A stretch of DNA of 64,000 bases from assembly GCA_050951925.1 (NCBI GenBank), contig JBMNJZ010000001.1, positions 992,001 through 1,056,000 of the forward strand. The letters are read 5' to 3'. The stretch is from UBA1046 sp012511325 (GTDB taxonomy: Bacteria; Bacillota; Clostridia; Saccharofermentanales; DTU023). Below the pieces are notes generated by a model. The model was not told the origin of the DNA, ran no database searches, and worked only from the letters and a program-made list of their open reading frames with translations. Every line of letters starts with the position of its first letter. Within the stretch, counting starts at the first letter, position 1. Made by a program: the position numbers and the translations under genes. This document shows positions 41,103-48,493 of the stretch, piece by piece.

Positions 41103-42530
41103 ATGAGAAAAGAAAAAAGCAGGAAAACTGCTGGAGTTGGACCTATCAGTTTTGTTCTGGCGCTTGTGATGCTGATTAGTGTGTTGTCCTCCTGCAGCCT
41201 GCTTCAAGAGCAACCGTCCAGAGCATTTGAAAATCTGGATCAGGAGAAGGATGCGCCGCTGACCACGGAAACTGAGGAAAATATCCCATCTGACACAGCG
41301 GAGCTGGCAGAAACCTCGAAATCGAATATTAGTTATGATCGACCGGCCATCCACAAGGGTGCTGTGCCGGTATTTACCGAAAGAAATAATAATTCGAATA
41401 ATAAGAACGAAGACACTACCGGCACGAGTACTGCAACCGGACCGACTAAGGCAGTGACCCCGACTCCGACCCCGACCCCAACCCCCCAAGCACCTAGGAT
41501 AAGCAGTAATGTAGGAGCTGTACATGCCGGACCGCCCTATACAATCAGGGTTTTCGTTGCCGAGCAGCGAGTAGTTGTCTATGGTACAACAGCCAGCGGA
41601 ACCGAGGTCCCGATCAGGAAAATGGTCACATCCACCGGTGTGAAAGGTTACAGCACGCCGCTTACAGGCGAGAACCATCATTATTATCTGGGCGGAGGTG
41701 TACTCTGGATCAAATTCAAACTCTATGGTGAATCTTTCCATCAGTACGCAACCCGCTTCTATGGTATAAATCCGAAAACCGGGCGCTCAATCGGCACTGA
41801 CTTCTTTTTCCATACGCCATATTATACGGTTAAGGGCAATCCCGGCACATTGAATGTTCGCTCATACAATAAGTTGGGACGCAGGGACTCGCATGGCTGC
41901 ATCAGGCTCAATGCCGCCGATGCCAGGTTTATCTATTCTCTCCGGGGCACCAGATCCAAGGTCAAAGTTTTGGCCAGCGCCAAAGGGTATAATATCGACG
42001 GCGTGCCCGGTCTGCCGAAAATAACGATTAAGGTCAGTCGGAGTGACCCGCGCTATGGCTGGGATCCCTATGATCCTCATCCTAAGAATCCTTGGAAGAA
42101 CAAGATCAATTCACCGCCTCGCATTATTGGTGCGGCGCAGACGATCACGGCCGGCGAAGTCGCAGGCTTTGACTACCTGAAGGGTGTGGAGGCCTATGAC
42201 TTTGCTAATAACAAGTTGGAAGTGACATACACCGGCAATGTCGATGTGACTAAGGCCGGAACCTATGCGGTTACTTATACGGCGAAGGATGCTGTGGGCA
42301 ATACCAGTACTCTGAAGTTGGAGCATATTGTTAAACCCGCTCCAACAGAGGCTACAACCACACCTACGACTACAGCTAAGCCGACCACTACACCGACGAC
42401 TACGGCTAAGCCGCCTACGACTACAACAACAGAGCCAGCGGCAACTACAACAGAGCCAGTGTCAACGACAACAACAGAACCAGTGTCAACAACAACGGAG
42501 CCAGTGTCAACAACAACGACGGAGCCGTAA
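41103..42530 (+). CDS. L,D-transpeptidase (YkuD) lipoprotein with Ig-like domain and Thr/Pro repeat tail
   Basis: Secreted peptidoglycan cross-linking or lipoprotein-anchoring enzyme. The signal peptide ends in a lipobox LSSC near residue 31. A Thr/Asn/Pro-rich linker (about 90-125) precedes the YkuD domain (about 140-300), whose active site is RDSHGCIRLNAAD with the catalytic cysteine and its HGC/IR partners. Residues about 325-405 resemble an Ig-like DUF5011 domain (PPRIIGAAQTITAGE, then GTYAVTYTAKDAVGN). The last 65 residues are repeats of TTTTEPVS and TTTAKPT type and lack an LPxTG anchor. GGGGG lies six bases before the ATG. The protein would be tethered by its lipid and span into the wall. 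Confidence 0.9.
   Translation: MRKEKSRKTAGVGPISFVLALVMLISVLSSCSLLQEQPSRAFENLDQEKDAPLTTETEENIPSDTAELAETSKSNISYDRPAIHKGAVPVFTERNNNSNNKNEDTTGTSTATGPTKAVTPTPTPTPTPQAPRISSNVGAVHAGPPYTIRVFVAEQRVVVYGTTASGTEVPIRKMVTSTGVKGYSTPLTGENHHYYLGGGVLWIKFKLYGESFHQYATRFYGINPKTGRSIGTDFFFHTPYYTVKGNPGTLNVRSYNKLGRRDSHGCIRLNAADARFIYSLRGTRSKVKVLASAKGYNIDGVPGLPKITIKVSRSDPRYGWDPYDPHPKNPWKNKINSPPRIIGAAQTITAGEVAGFDYLKGVEAYDFANNKLEVTYTGNVDVTKAGTYAVTYTAKDAVGNTSTLKLEHIVKPAPTEATTTPTTTAKPTTTPTTTAKPPTTTTTEPAATTTEPVSTTTTEPVSTTTEPVSTTTTEP
42340..42528 (+). repeat. Degenerate tandem coding repeat (Thr/Pro/Glu tail)
   Basis: The 3' end of the L,D-transpeptidase gene consists of near-identical short units encoding TTTAKPT and then ACAGAGCCAGTGTCAACA-like units encoding TEPVSTT, the latter occurring about four times. 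Such repeats change length readily by slippage and often form an extended wall-spanning stalk. Confidence 0.8.
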
Positions 42531-42616
42531 CCGGGAGGATAATTAAGATCCGCAGTTAAAGAGAATACGATTCCTTAACACAGGGCTGATTGAAAATTGG
42601 TGGGATATGCACTCTG

Positions 42617-43048
42617 ATGAACAAAATGCAGGATAACAGTGCCAGCAAACAAGCTAAACGCATCTTTATGAGGCCGACGGATCTGTTGATTGTCGGCCTC
42701 TTATTGCTTTTCGCCCTGGTTCTGCATCTGTGGGGCAGACAGCAAGATGATGCGGCAGTGAAAAAGGCGGAGATCTATTGCGATAATAATCTGATTGCGG
42801 TCATTGCCCTGACGGAAGGCAAGGAGCGTTTCCTGAGCTTTCCGGAATGTCCGGAAATTGTCTTCTATCAGTCTGAAAGAGGCACTATTGCTTTCCGGGA
42901 ATCAAGCTGCCCCGACAAAGTCTGTATCAAAAGCGGCGAGCTGTACCGGGTCAATGATTGGGCCGCCTGTCTGCCCAATCGTGTACTGCTGAAAATTGTC
43001 GGTTCCGCAGATGATATTGATTCCGATCTGCCGGATCTGATCGCATGA
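42617..43048 (+). CDS. NusG domain II-containing membrane-anchored protein
   Basis: A 143-residue protein with one N-terminal membrane helix (PTDLLIVGLLLLFALVLHLW) and an extracytoplasmic NusG-domain-II-like fold (residues about 50-135). The family's cysteine pattern is present: ESSCPDKVCIKSGEL and WAACLPNRVLLKI. Such proteins occur beside Gx transporter and ApbE genes in Clostridia and are thought to take part in extracytoplasmic redox or flavin-related systems, though their role is not settled. The start is uncertain: ATG 42617 is chosen, with TTG 42590 and ATG 42626 as alternatives. It overlaps the next gene by four bases. Confidence 0.8.
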   Translation: MNKMQDNSASKQAKRIFMRPTDLLIVGLLLLFALVLHLWGRQQDDAAVKKAEIYCDNNLIAVIALTEGKERFLSFPECPEIVFYQSERGTIAFRESSCPDKVCIKSGELYRVNDWAACLPNRVLLKIVGSADDIDSDLPDLIA

Positions 43049-43605
43049 GCAAGAGATCCGGAGACAGATCGAAACTGCCGGCGACCGGATATTCCGTCCG
43101 GAAGCTGGTCGTTTTGGCCTTGCTCTTTGCGATGGCAATTGCTTTGGGCATGTTCGAAAATATTCTGCCGCCGCTGCCGGCGCCGGTTCCCCTGCGCTAT
43201 GGGCTATCCAATATTGCGGTGATGTATGCGCTGTTTTTCCTGGGTTTGCCGTCAGCTTATACCATAGCAATACTAAAGGGTATATTTGCCGTCATGACCA
43301 GGGGCCTGATCGCCGGTTTGACCAGTTTATCCGGCGGCCTGATATCAGTGACCTGCATGTATATGCTTAAGCGCCTGACCGGAGACCGCGTCAGTTATTC
43401 GATCCTGGGCGTAAGCGGCGCCGTAAGTCATAATCTGGGGCAGTATTTGCTGATTATCTTGCTTGATTATTTGCGCATACCTGTCTTGGCATTTCTGCCG
43501 CTGCTGCTGTTTACGGGCATAGTGACGGGCTTACTGTCTTCAGCGCTGCTGCGTGCGGCTCTGCCCGCCCTGAAGCGCTGGCGTTATTTCTCAGACCGGA
43601 TCTGA
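43045..43605 (+). CDS. Gx transporter family protein (heptaprenyl diphosphate synthase component I-like)
   Basis: A 186-residue membrane protein with five or six hydrophobic segments. The motif MFENILPPLPAPVPLRYGLSN, given here as two parts MFENILPPLP and VPLRYGLSN, and ILKGIFAVMTRGL with SLSGGLISV match the Hpre_diP_synt_I/Gx transporter family. It resembles S-components of ECF transporters and likely takes up a small precursor, or serves the flavin-transfer system; no direct evidence chooses. The ATG overlaps the NusG-II gene stop, and apbE follows in 22 bases, so all three form one operon. Confidence 0.85.
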   Translation: MSKRSGDRSKLPATGYSVRKLVVLALLFAMAIALGMFENILPPLPAPVPLRYGLSNIAVMYALFFLGLPSAYTIAILKGIFAVMTRGLIAGLTSLSGGLISVTCMYMLKRLTGDRVSYSILGVSGAVSHNLGQYLLIILLDYLRIPVLAFLPLLLFTGIVTGLLSSALLRAALPALKRWRYFSDRI

Positions 43606-43627
43606 TACAATGACATATCTGAATTGA

Positions 43628-44728
43628 GTGCTAAGAATGATTAAGAATCGCTTGAGAGCCAATACGGTAAATGCTGTTTTGCTGATATACGCAATTCTGT
43701 TTGCGCTTGCCGGCGCTTCCTGTTCGCGGGACGAGGGGCAGGGTACTGCCGGTGAGCGCCTTCGTTTTGAAGAGTCGATAATGGGTCCCTTTGATACGGT
43801 CACGACGCTGATAGCCTATACGAAAGACGAAGCCGCTTTTGAGCAGTTTGCGGCGCTGGTAAAGCAGGATCTTGACCATTACCATAAACTATTTGATTTT
43901 TACAATTCCTATCCCGGCATTAACAATATCAGTACTATCAATGAACAGGCGGGCAAGCAGCCGGTACCGGTGGACCCGGCAATTATCGATTTTCTCGAGC
44001 AATGCTTATGGGCAAATGATATATCCGACGGCAGGGTCAATATGGCTTTGGGCGCGGTATTATCGATCTGGCATGATTTGCGCATGCAGGGGATAGATGA
44101 TCCGGCCACAGCCGTGCTGCCTGATCCGGATGCGCTGAAGCTGGCCAATCAACATACCGATATCAGACGGGTAAAGCTCGATAAAGAGGCAGGTACGGTT
44201 TTCCTGACAGATCCAGATATGAGCCTGGATGTAGGGTCGGGCGCCAAAGGATATGCCTGTGAGCTTGTGGCTCAGCACGCCATCGAGGCAGGCTATGATT
44301 CCTTTGTGATTTCTCTTGGCGGCAATATCCGGGCGGTAGGGGTGAAGGCTGACTCCGGCGCGAAATGGCGGATTGGCATTAAAAACCCCGATTTGGATGC
44401 ACAGGAACAGATTATTGATGTGCTGCAGGTATCTGACCTGGCGATTGTTACTTCCGGAGTTTACGAAAGATATTATACTGTGAACGGTGTAAAATATCAT
44501 CATATTATTGATCCGGATACGCTTATGCCCTCACAGTACTTTGATTCCGTGACTGTAGTTGCCCCCAGCTCGGCAACTGCTGATGCCATTACCACGGCTC
44601 TGTTAAATATGTCCTATCCGGATGGTAAAGAGATGTTGGCGCAACTGGAGAATTGCGAGGCCTTATGGCTGAAGGGAACCGACCGCTACTCAACTGAGGG
44701 TTATGATGAACTGCTGGGCGGACAATAG
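43628..44728 (+). CDS. apbE: FAD:protein FMN transferase (ApbE), lipoprotein
   Basis: Transfers FMN from FAD to a threonine of extracytoplasmic redox subunits. A signal sequence (NTVNAVLLIYAILFALAG) ends in the lipobox AGASC, so the enzyme is membrane-anchored outside. The core shows ApbE landmarks: DTVTTLIAY near residue 55, SDGRVNMALGAVLSIWHDL, the metal/FAD site LDVGSGAKGYACELV, SLGGNIRAVG and VTSGVYERYYTVNG with HHIIDPDT. GTG 43628 and ATG 43637 are both possible starts; the ribosome binding site is weak. Its acceptor protein is not in this window; Rnf or Nqr subunits or a flavinylated lipoprotein elsewhere would be expected. Confidence 0.93.
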   Translation: MLRMIKNRLRANTVNAVLLIYAILFALAGASCSRDEGQGTAGERLRFEESIMGPFDTVTTLIAYTKDEAAFEQFAALVKQDLDHYHKLFDFYNSYPGINNISTINEQAGKQPVPVDPAIIDFLEQCLWANDISDGRVNMALGAVLSIWHDLRMQGIDDPATAVLPDPDALKLANQHTDIRRVKLDKEAGTVFLTDPDMSLDVGSGAKGYACELVAQHAIEAGYDSFVISLGGNIRAVGVKADSGAKWRIGIKNPDLDAQEQIIDVLQVSDLAIVTSGVYERYYTVNGVKYHHIIDPDTLMPSQYFDSVTVVAPSSATADAITTALLNMSYPDGKEMLAQLENCEALWLKGTDRYSTEGYDELLGGQ

Positions 44729-44764
44729 AAATATGCGTATTAGATATTGCTTAAGGAGAAGAAG

Positions 44765-45496
44765 ATGTCGTTGCTTTTGACTGCTTTATTTGGGGATTTC
44801 GATATCAGGGGACTGCTCATGTCAATACTGGTGTTGAGCCTATCGCTTTCCTTACATGAGTTTTCTCACGCCTGGATGGCCTATAAGATGGGTGACAGTA
44901 CTGCGGCTGATCTCGGCCGACTGACGCTAAACCCATTGAAGCATCTGGATCCTATGGGCTCATTGGTATTTTTGCTTACGAGAAGAATCGGCTGGGCCAA
45001 GCCGGTGCCGATCAATCCTGCCCGCTTCAGCCACAAGCGCAGTATGCGCTTTGGCATCATGATGGTAAGTCTGGCCGGTCCGCTCTCTAATATTCTCTTG
45101 GCGATTGTCAGCTATCTGTCATTCTTGATTGTGCAAACGATATATCTGTTGGCCAATCAGGGCAGTGCGGTTATTTTCGATACCATGAGCTTTGTGGGTG
45201 TGATTTTGGAACTGTTGTTTTTGATGTTCTGGGCCAATCTGGGACTGGCAGTCTTTAATTTGCTGCCAATGCCGCCTCTCGACGGCTACAAAGTGTTCGG
45301 AGCGGTACTGCCATCCGGCATTTATTATAAGATCATGCAGTATGAGCACTATATCGGGATGGCGTTTTTAATCTTGGTTTTCTTTGGCAGAGGAATTATT
45401 TCTAAGGTAATGAGCTGGATTTTATATCCTTTGGCCTGGGTTATCCAGACACCTTTGGATGCTCTCTTTAAAGCGATTTGGCAGGCTTTGTTCTGA
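44765..45496 (+). CDS. Site-2 protease family membrane metalloprotease (M50, YwhC-like)
   Basis: Small intramembrane zinc protease of 243 residues. The zinc motif HExxH appears as LSLHEFSHAWMAYKMGD near residue 36, and the third ligand aspartate lies in NLLPMPPLDGYKVF. Four to five membrane helices are visible and there is no PDZ domain, as in the YwhC/rhomboid-like subgroup rather than RseP. AAGGAG at 44753-44758 is six bases before ATG 44765, so an upstream TTG is rejected. scpA starts ten bases after the stop, which makes this the first gene of the scpA transcript; this M50-scpA-scpB arrangement is common in Clostridia. Substrate unknown. Confidence 0.88.
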   Translation: MSLLLTALFGDFDIRGLLMSILVLSLSLSLHEFSHAWMAYKMGDSTAADLGRLTLNPLKHLDPMGSLVFLLTRRIGWAKPVPINPARFSHKRSMRFGIMMVSLAGPLSNILLAIVSYLSFLIVQTIYLLANQGSAVIFDTMSFVGVILELLFLMFWANLGLAVFNLLPMPPLDGYKVFGAVLPSGIYYKIMQYEHYIGMAFLILVFFGRGIISKVMSWILYPLAWVIQTPLDALFKAIWQALF

Positions 45497-45505
45497 TAGC
45501 GGATT

Positions 45506-46309
45506 ATGACGGGATTGACAACAAAGATTGATATTCGCGCCTATGACAGCCCTCTTGAGCTGCTATCTGATCTGCTGGAAAAAAACCGGATCGATATTTA
45601 CGATATTCCGATAGCGGACATTACCGATCAATATCTCGCTGTATTGTCGGAGCTTGAAACTTTGAATATGGATCTGGCCAGTGAATTTCTGGTCATGGCG
45701 GCTACTCTTTTGCAGCTTAAATCGTATAGCCTGTTGCCCGCCAAGCAAGTTGAGCCCGAAGCTGAAGATGATTCGCGCGATGAATTGGTGTTAAAGTTGT
45801 TGCGCTACAGGCACTGCCGTTTGTTGGCGGCAGAACTCAGCCGACTCCATCAAATTTATGCCGACTCTGTGCTCAGACTGCCGGAGCCTCCTGCCAGATT
45901 GGGCATTACGCAGGAATATGTTGAAGACAGCCTGGATTTTGCCAAGTTCCAGGAAGCGGTGGCGACGCTGGAAACCAGAAATCGCAACAAATTCCATGAT
46001 TTGCGTCAAAATGTCCGCTATCTGCTCCGACGGGAGAGGGTATCGATCAAGGATAAAGTCAAAGAGATTCTGAGGCAGGTTTGGCGCAAGAAAAAAGTCT
46101 GGTTTCATGAACTGTATCCGCCTGCTTCTTCCAGTAAGATGGAACAGGCTACAGGTTTCCTGGCCATGCTGGAACTGATGCGGCAAAATAGGATCGCGGT
46201 AACTCAAAAGATTCCTTATGGAGCCATGAGGATTGAGAAAGGACTGCTATTGCAGGAGGAAGATATTATAAGCGGCGTGGAAATAATTGATGAGGATTTG
46301 CTGCTTTGA
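45506..46309 (+). CDS. scpA: Segregation and condensation protein A
   Basis: Kleisin subunit that links the SMC dimer heads and recruits ScpB in the bacterial condensin. The N-terminal part binds the SMC neck: YDSPLELLSDLLEKNRIDIYD in two pieces followed by IPIADITDQYL and the helix LASEFLVMAATLLQLKSYSLLP. The C-terminal winged-helix part contains VTQKIPYGAMRIEKG. At 267 residues it has the normal size. It follows the M50 protease by nine bases and precedes scpB by 128 bases. The ribosome binding site is weak, so coupling to the upstream gene is likely. Confidence 0.95.
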   Translation: MTGLTTKIDIRAYDSPLELLSDLLEKNRIDIYDIPIADITDQYLAVLSELETLNMDLASEFLVMAATLLQLKSYSLLPAKQVEPEAEDDSRDELVLKLLRYRHCRLLAAELSRLHQIYADSVLRLPEPPARLGITQEYVEDSLDFAKFQEAVATLETRNRNKFHDLRQNVRYLLRRERVSIKDKVKEILRQVWRKKKVWFHELYPPASSSKMEQATGFLAMLELMRQNRIAVTQKIPYGAMRIEKGLLLQEEDIISGVEIIDEDLLL

Positions 46310-46437
46310 GCGGGCGGCCGGACTGTAACGGCGGACAATGTCCAATAGGCATTCAAACATAAAAAGGACAGGGCGACAGCAATGAGGGACAATGTGATAC
46401 CGATATTGCAACAGATTAAGAGGGAAGAGATTAGTAC

Positions 46438-47034
46438 ATGGATACAGATAAACTTAGGTCGGACAGTGATTTAATGGCTGCGGCAGAGGCTGTATTATTT
46501 GCTGCCGGGGATCCAATAGCCGTCGATGTCCTGGGCAAGATACTGGAGCTTTCCGGCGCAGAGACGGTTTTGCTGTTGGAGCAACTGCAACGGAAATATC
46601 AGCGGGATGTTCAGACGGGCTTAATGCTAAGAATAATAGACAATAAAGCTTTCTTGACAGTAAAGCCGAAGCTGAAAGAAATAGTGTCGCGCCTCTATCG
46701 TCCTCAGAACAGACCCGCCTTATCTCAAGCCAGCTATGAAACACTGGCAGCCATAGCTTATAATCAGCCTTGCACCAGAGCTCAGGTGGAGGAGATCAGA
46801 GGTGTCAACAGTGACGGTATCATTAGCAGATTGCTGGAAAGAAATTTGATCCGGGAAGCAGGTACTCTGGACTTGCCGGGGAAACCTGCGATCTTCACTG
46901 TTACGGATCATTTTTTGATTGAATTCGGACTCAAATCGGCTCAGGATCTGCCCGCTGCGGATTTTGTCATGTATAAGACATTGGATGCGCTGGACAAGCA
47001 GTTTCAGTACCAGAAATATGAGGTGGAAGATTGA
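46438..47034 (+). CDS. scpB: Segregation and condensation protein B
   Basis: Dimeric winged-helix protein that binds ScpA in the SMC condensin complex. The N-terminal domain shows AAAEAVLFAAGDPI and the second has RPALSQASYETLAAIAYNQPCTRAQVEEIRGV, split here as two blocks, followed by GIISRLLERNLIREAG. The C-terminus has FTVTDHFLIEFGLKSAQDLP, all family features. At 198 residues it is typical. Its TGA overlaps the ATG of cmk by one base, so cmk translation is coupled to it. A GAGGGA precedes the start. Confidence 0.95.
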   Translation: MDTDKLRSDSDLMAAAEAVLFAAGDPIAVDVLGKILELSGAETVLLLEQLQRKYQRDVQTGLMLRIIDNKAFLTVKPKLKEIVSRLYRPQNRPALSQASYETLAAIAYNQPCTRAQVEEIRGVNSDGIISRLLERNLIREAGTLDLPGKPAIFTVTDHFLIEFGLKSAQDLPAADFVMYKTLDALDKQFQYQKYEVED

Positions 47035-47789
47035 TGACGCGAGCAATTGCTCTGGATGGACTCTCAGGAGCGGGGAAAAGCACAATCGCCAAAGCGCTTG
47101 CCAATACTCTCGGCATTAATTATCTGGATACGGGTGCAATGTATCGGGCACTAGCCTATGCTGCGAAGCAAGAACAGATCCCTTTAGACATAGAAGATCT
47201 GGTAGCAGCCTGGTTGGATCAGAGCGGGCTGGAGCTTGTACTTGCCAGGACAGGACAAAAGACTTTACTCCATGGTGTAGATGTGAGCGCTGATATACGT
47301 TTGCCGGAGATATCAAAGCTATCATCCGCTATCAGCGCCTTGCCGTCGGTGCGCCATTACTGTGTTGAAATGCAGCGGCAATTGGCGGATCAGCAGATGC
47401 CGTTGGTGCTGGATGGCAGAGATATCGGCAGTTATGTTTTGCCTCGGGCGGATTTTAAATTTTACCTTGAGGCAACTGCGGCGGAGAGGGCGAGAAGACG
47501 CTGGCGGCAGATGCAAGACGACACTCAAGGCATGGCGACACAAAGTTATGATCAGGTGCTGACAGAGATCATCAAGCGCGATCAAAATGACAGCAGCAGG
47601 AAATTAGCACCGGCAGTTGCCGCCCCCGATGCTATTAAGATTGAAACAACCGAACTGACCGTTTCGGAAGTCTTGCAGCGGATTTTGCGATTGATGCGGG
47701 TCAGAGCTGCTGAGGATCCGAAACTGGGAGATTTTTGGCAGCAGTATTTGGTTTCGGATTCGGTGTCAGGCGCTGAGAATAAAAGGTAG
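47034..47789 (+). CDS. cmk: Cytidylate kinase
   Basis: Phosphorylates CMP and dCMP with ATP. The P-loop is LDGLSGAGKSTIAKALA at the N-terminus, followed by YLDTGAMYRALAYAA; the CMP-binding region has LPLVLDGRDIGSYVLPRADFKFYLEA in shorter parts LDGRDIGSYV and ADFKFYLEA; the lid has RARRRWRQM and the distal motif is IIKRDQNDSSRKLAP. ATG 47034 is used because a TTG three bases upstream would shift only one residue, and AGGTGG lies eight bases before the ATG. At 251 residues it is slightly longer than the usual 220 through its C-terminus. It sits between scpB and plsC. Confidence 0.95.
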   Translation: MTRAIALDGLSGAGKSTIAKALANTLGINYLDTGAMYRALAYAAKQEQIPLDIEDLVAAWLDQSGLELVLARTGQKTLLHGVDVSADIRLPEISKLSSAISALPSVRHYCVEMQRQLADQQMPLVLDGRDIGSYVLPRADFKFYLEATAAERARRRWRQMQDDTQGMATQSYDQVLTEIIKRDQNDSSRKLAPAVAAPDAIKIETTELTVSEVLQRILRLMRVRAAEDPKLGDFWQQYLVSDSVSGAENKR

Positions 47790-47797
47790 ATCGGCTT

Positions 47798-48493
47798 ATG
47801 CAGCAAAATAATGATCAAGACCGCAAAGAGAAAAGGAAAGCAATAGCGCGCAACAGCCGCTTGCGGTGGCCACTGGCCTATCTGATTGGAATTCCCACCG
47901 CTCTTTTATACAGAGTCAGCTATGAGGGGCTGGAGAATATCCCGCGGGAACCGTTTTTTGTGGTTGCAAATCATCGCAGCTTATTGGATCTGCTCGCTTT
48001 ACAGTTTAAGATGCCGCGTTGGGTGCACTGGATCGCCAAACAGTCCTTATTTTCAATTCCCGTTATCGGCTGGTTTGTACACAGGCTAGGCGCAATTCCT
48101 CTGACCAGGGATCGCAGAGATTCCAGAGCGGTCAGAACTGTTTTGCAATTAGCAAAAGAAGGTTGCTCTATCGGTATATTCCCCCAAGGCACGCGGGTTA
48201 AAGAAGCGGATCTGAACAAAGTGTTGCCCAGCGGCAATGCTGCCAATCTGGTGAGCCGTTCCGGTCTTTCGGTCCTGCCGGTAGCCTTTGCCAGGGAATG
48301 GAAATTGTTCAGGAAACAGCGGATTATTATTGGCAGACCCTTCAAAATTGACAGACCTTCCGACAAATCTCGACAAAAAGAGGAGTTCTCCCGGATCATG
48401 ATGGATATAATGCGCAAAATATTTGCTCTGGCTGATCTGGAGTGGCAGCCTGAAAGAGCGAGTAAATACGGGTCAGAGGAACAGCGGAATTGA
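47798..48493 (+). CDS. plsC: 1-acyl-sn-glycerol-3-phosphate acyltransferase
   Basis: Membrane-associated enzyme making phosphatidic acid from lysophosphatidic acid, feeding CdsA encoded further along. The acyltransferase motifs are present: NHRSLLDLLAL (HxxxxD) near residue 50, then GAIPLTRDRRDSRA, the FPQGTR glycerol-phosphate motif and VLPVAF. A single amphipathic or membrane segment (PLAYLIGIPTALLYRV) is at the N-terminus. It begins nine bases after cmk, and its TGA overlaps the ATG of ispH-rpsA by one base. The set cmk-plsC-ispH-rpsA is a conserved clostridial order. Confidence 0.93.
   Translation: MQQNNDQDRKEKRKAIARNSRLRWPLAYLIGIPTALLYRVSYEGLENIPREPFFVVANHRSLLDLLALQFKMPRWVHWIAKQSLFSIPVIGWFVHRLGAIPLTRDRRDSRAVRTVLQLAKEGCSIGIFPQGTRVKEADLNKVLPSGNAANLVSRSGLSVLPVAFAREWKLFRKQRIIIGRPFKIDRPSDKSRQKEEFSRIMMDIMRKIFALADLEWQPERASKYGSEEQRN

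Noticed and set aside
42340..42528. Repeat block considered as a CRISPR array
   Set aside because: Units are short, in frame and contiguous without spacers; they encode a Thr/Pro tail.
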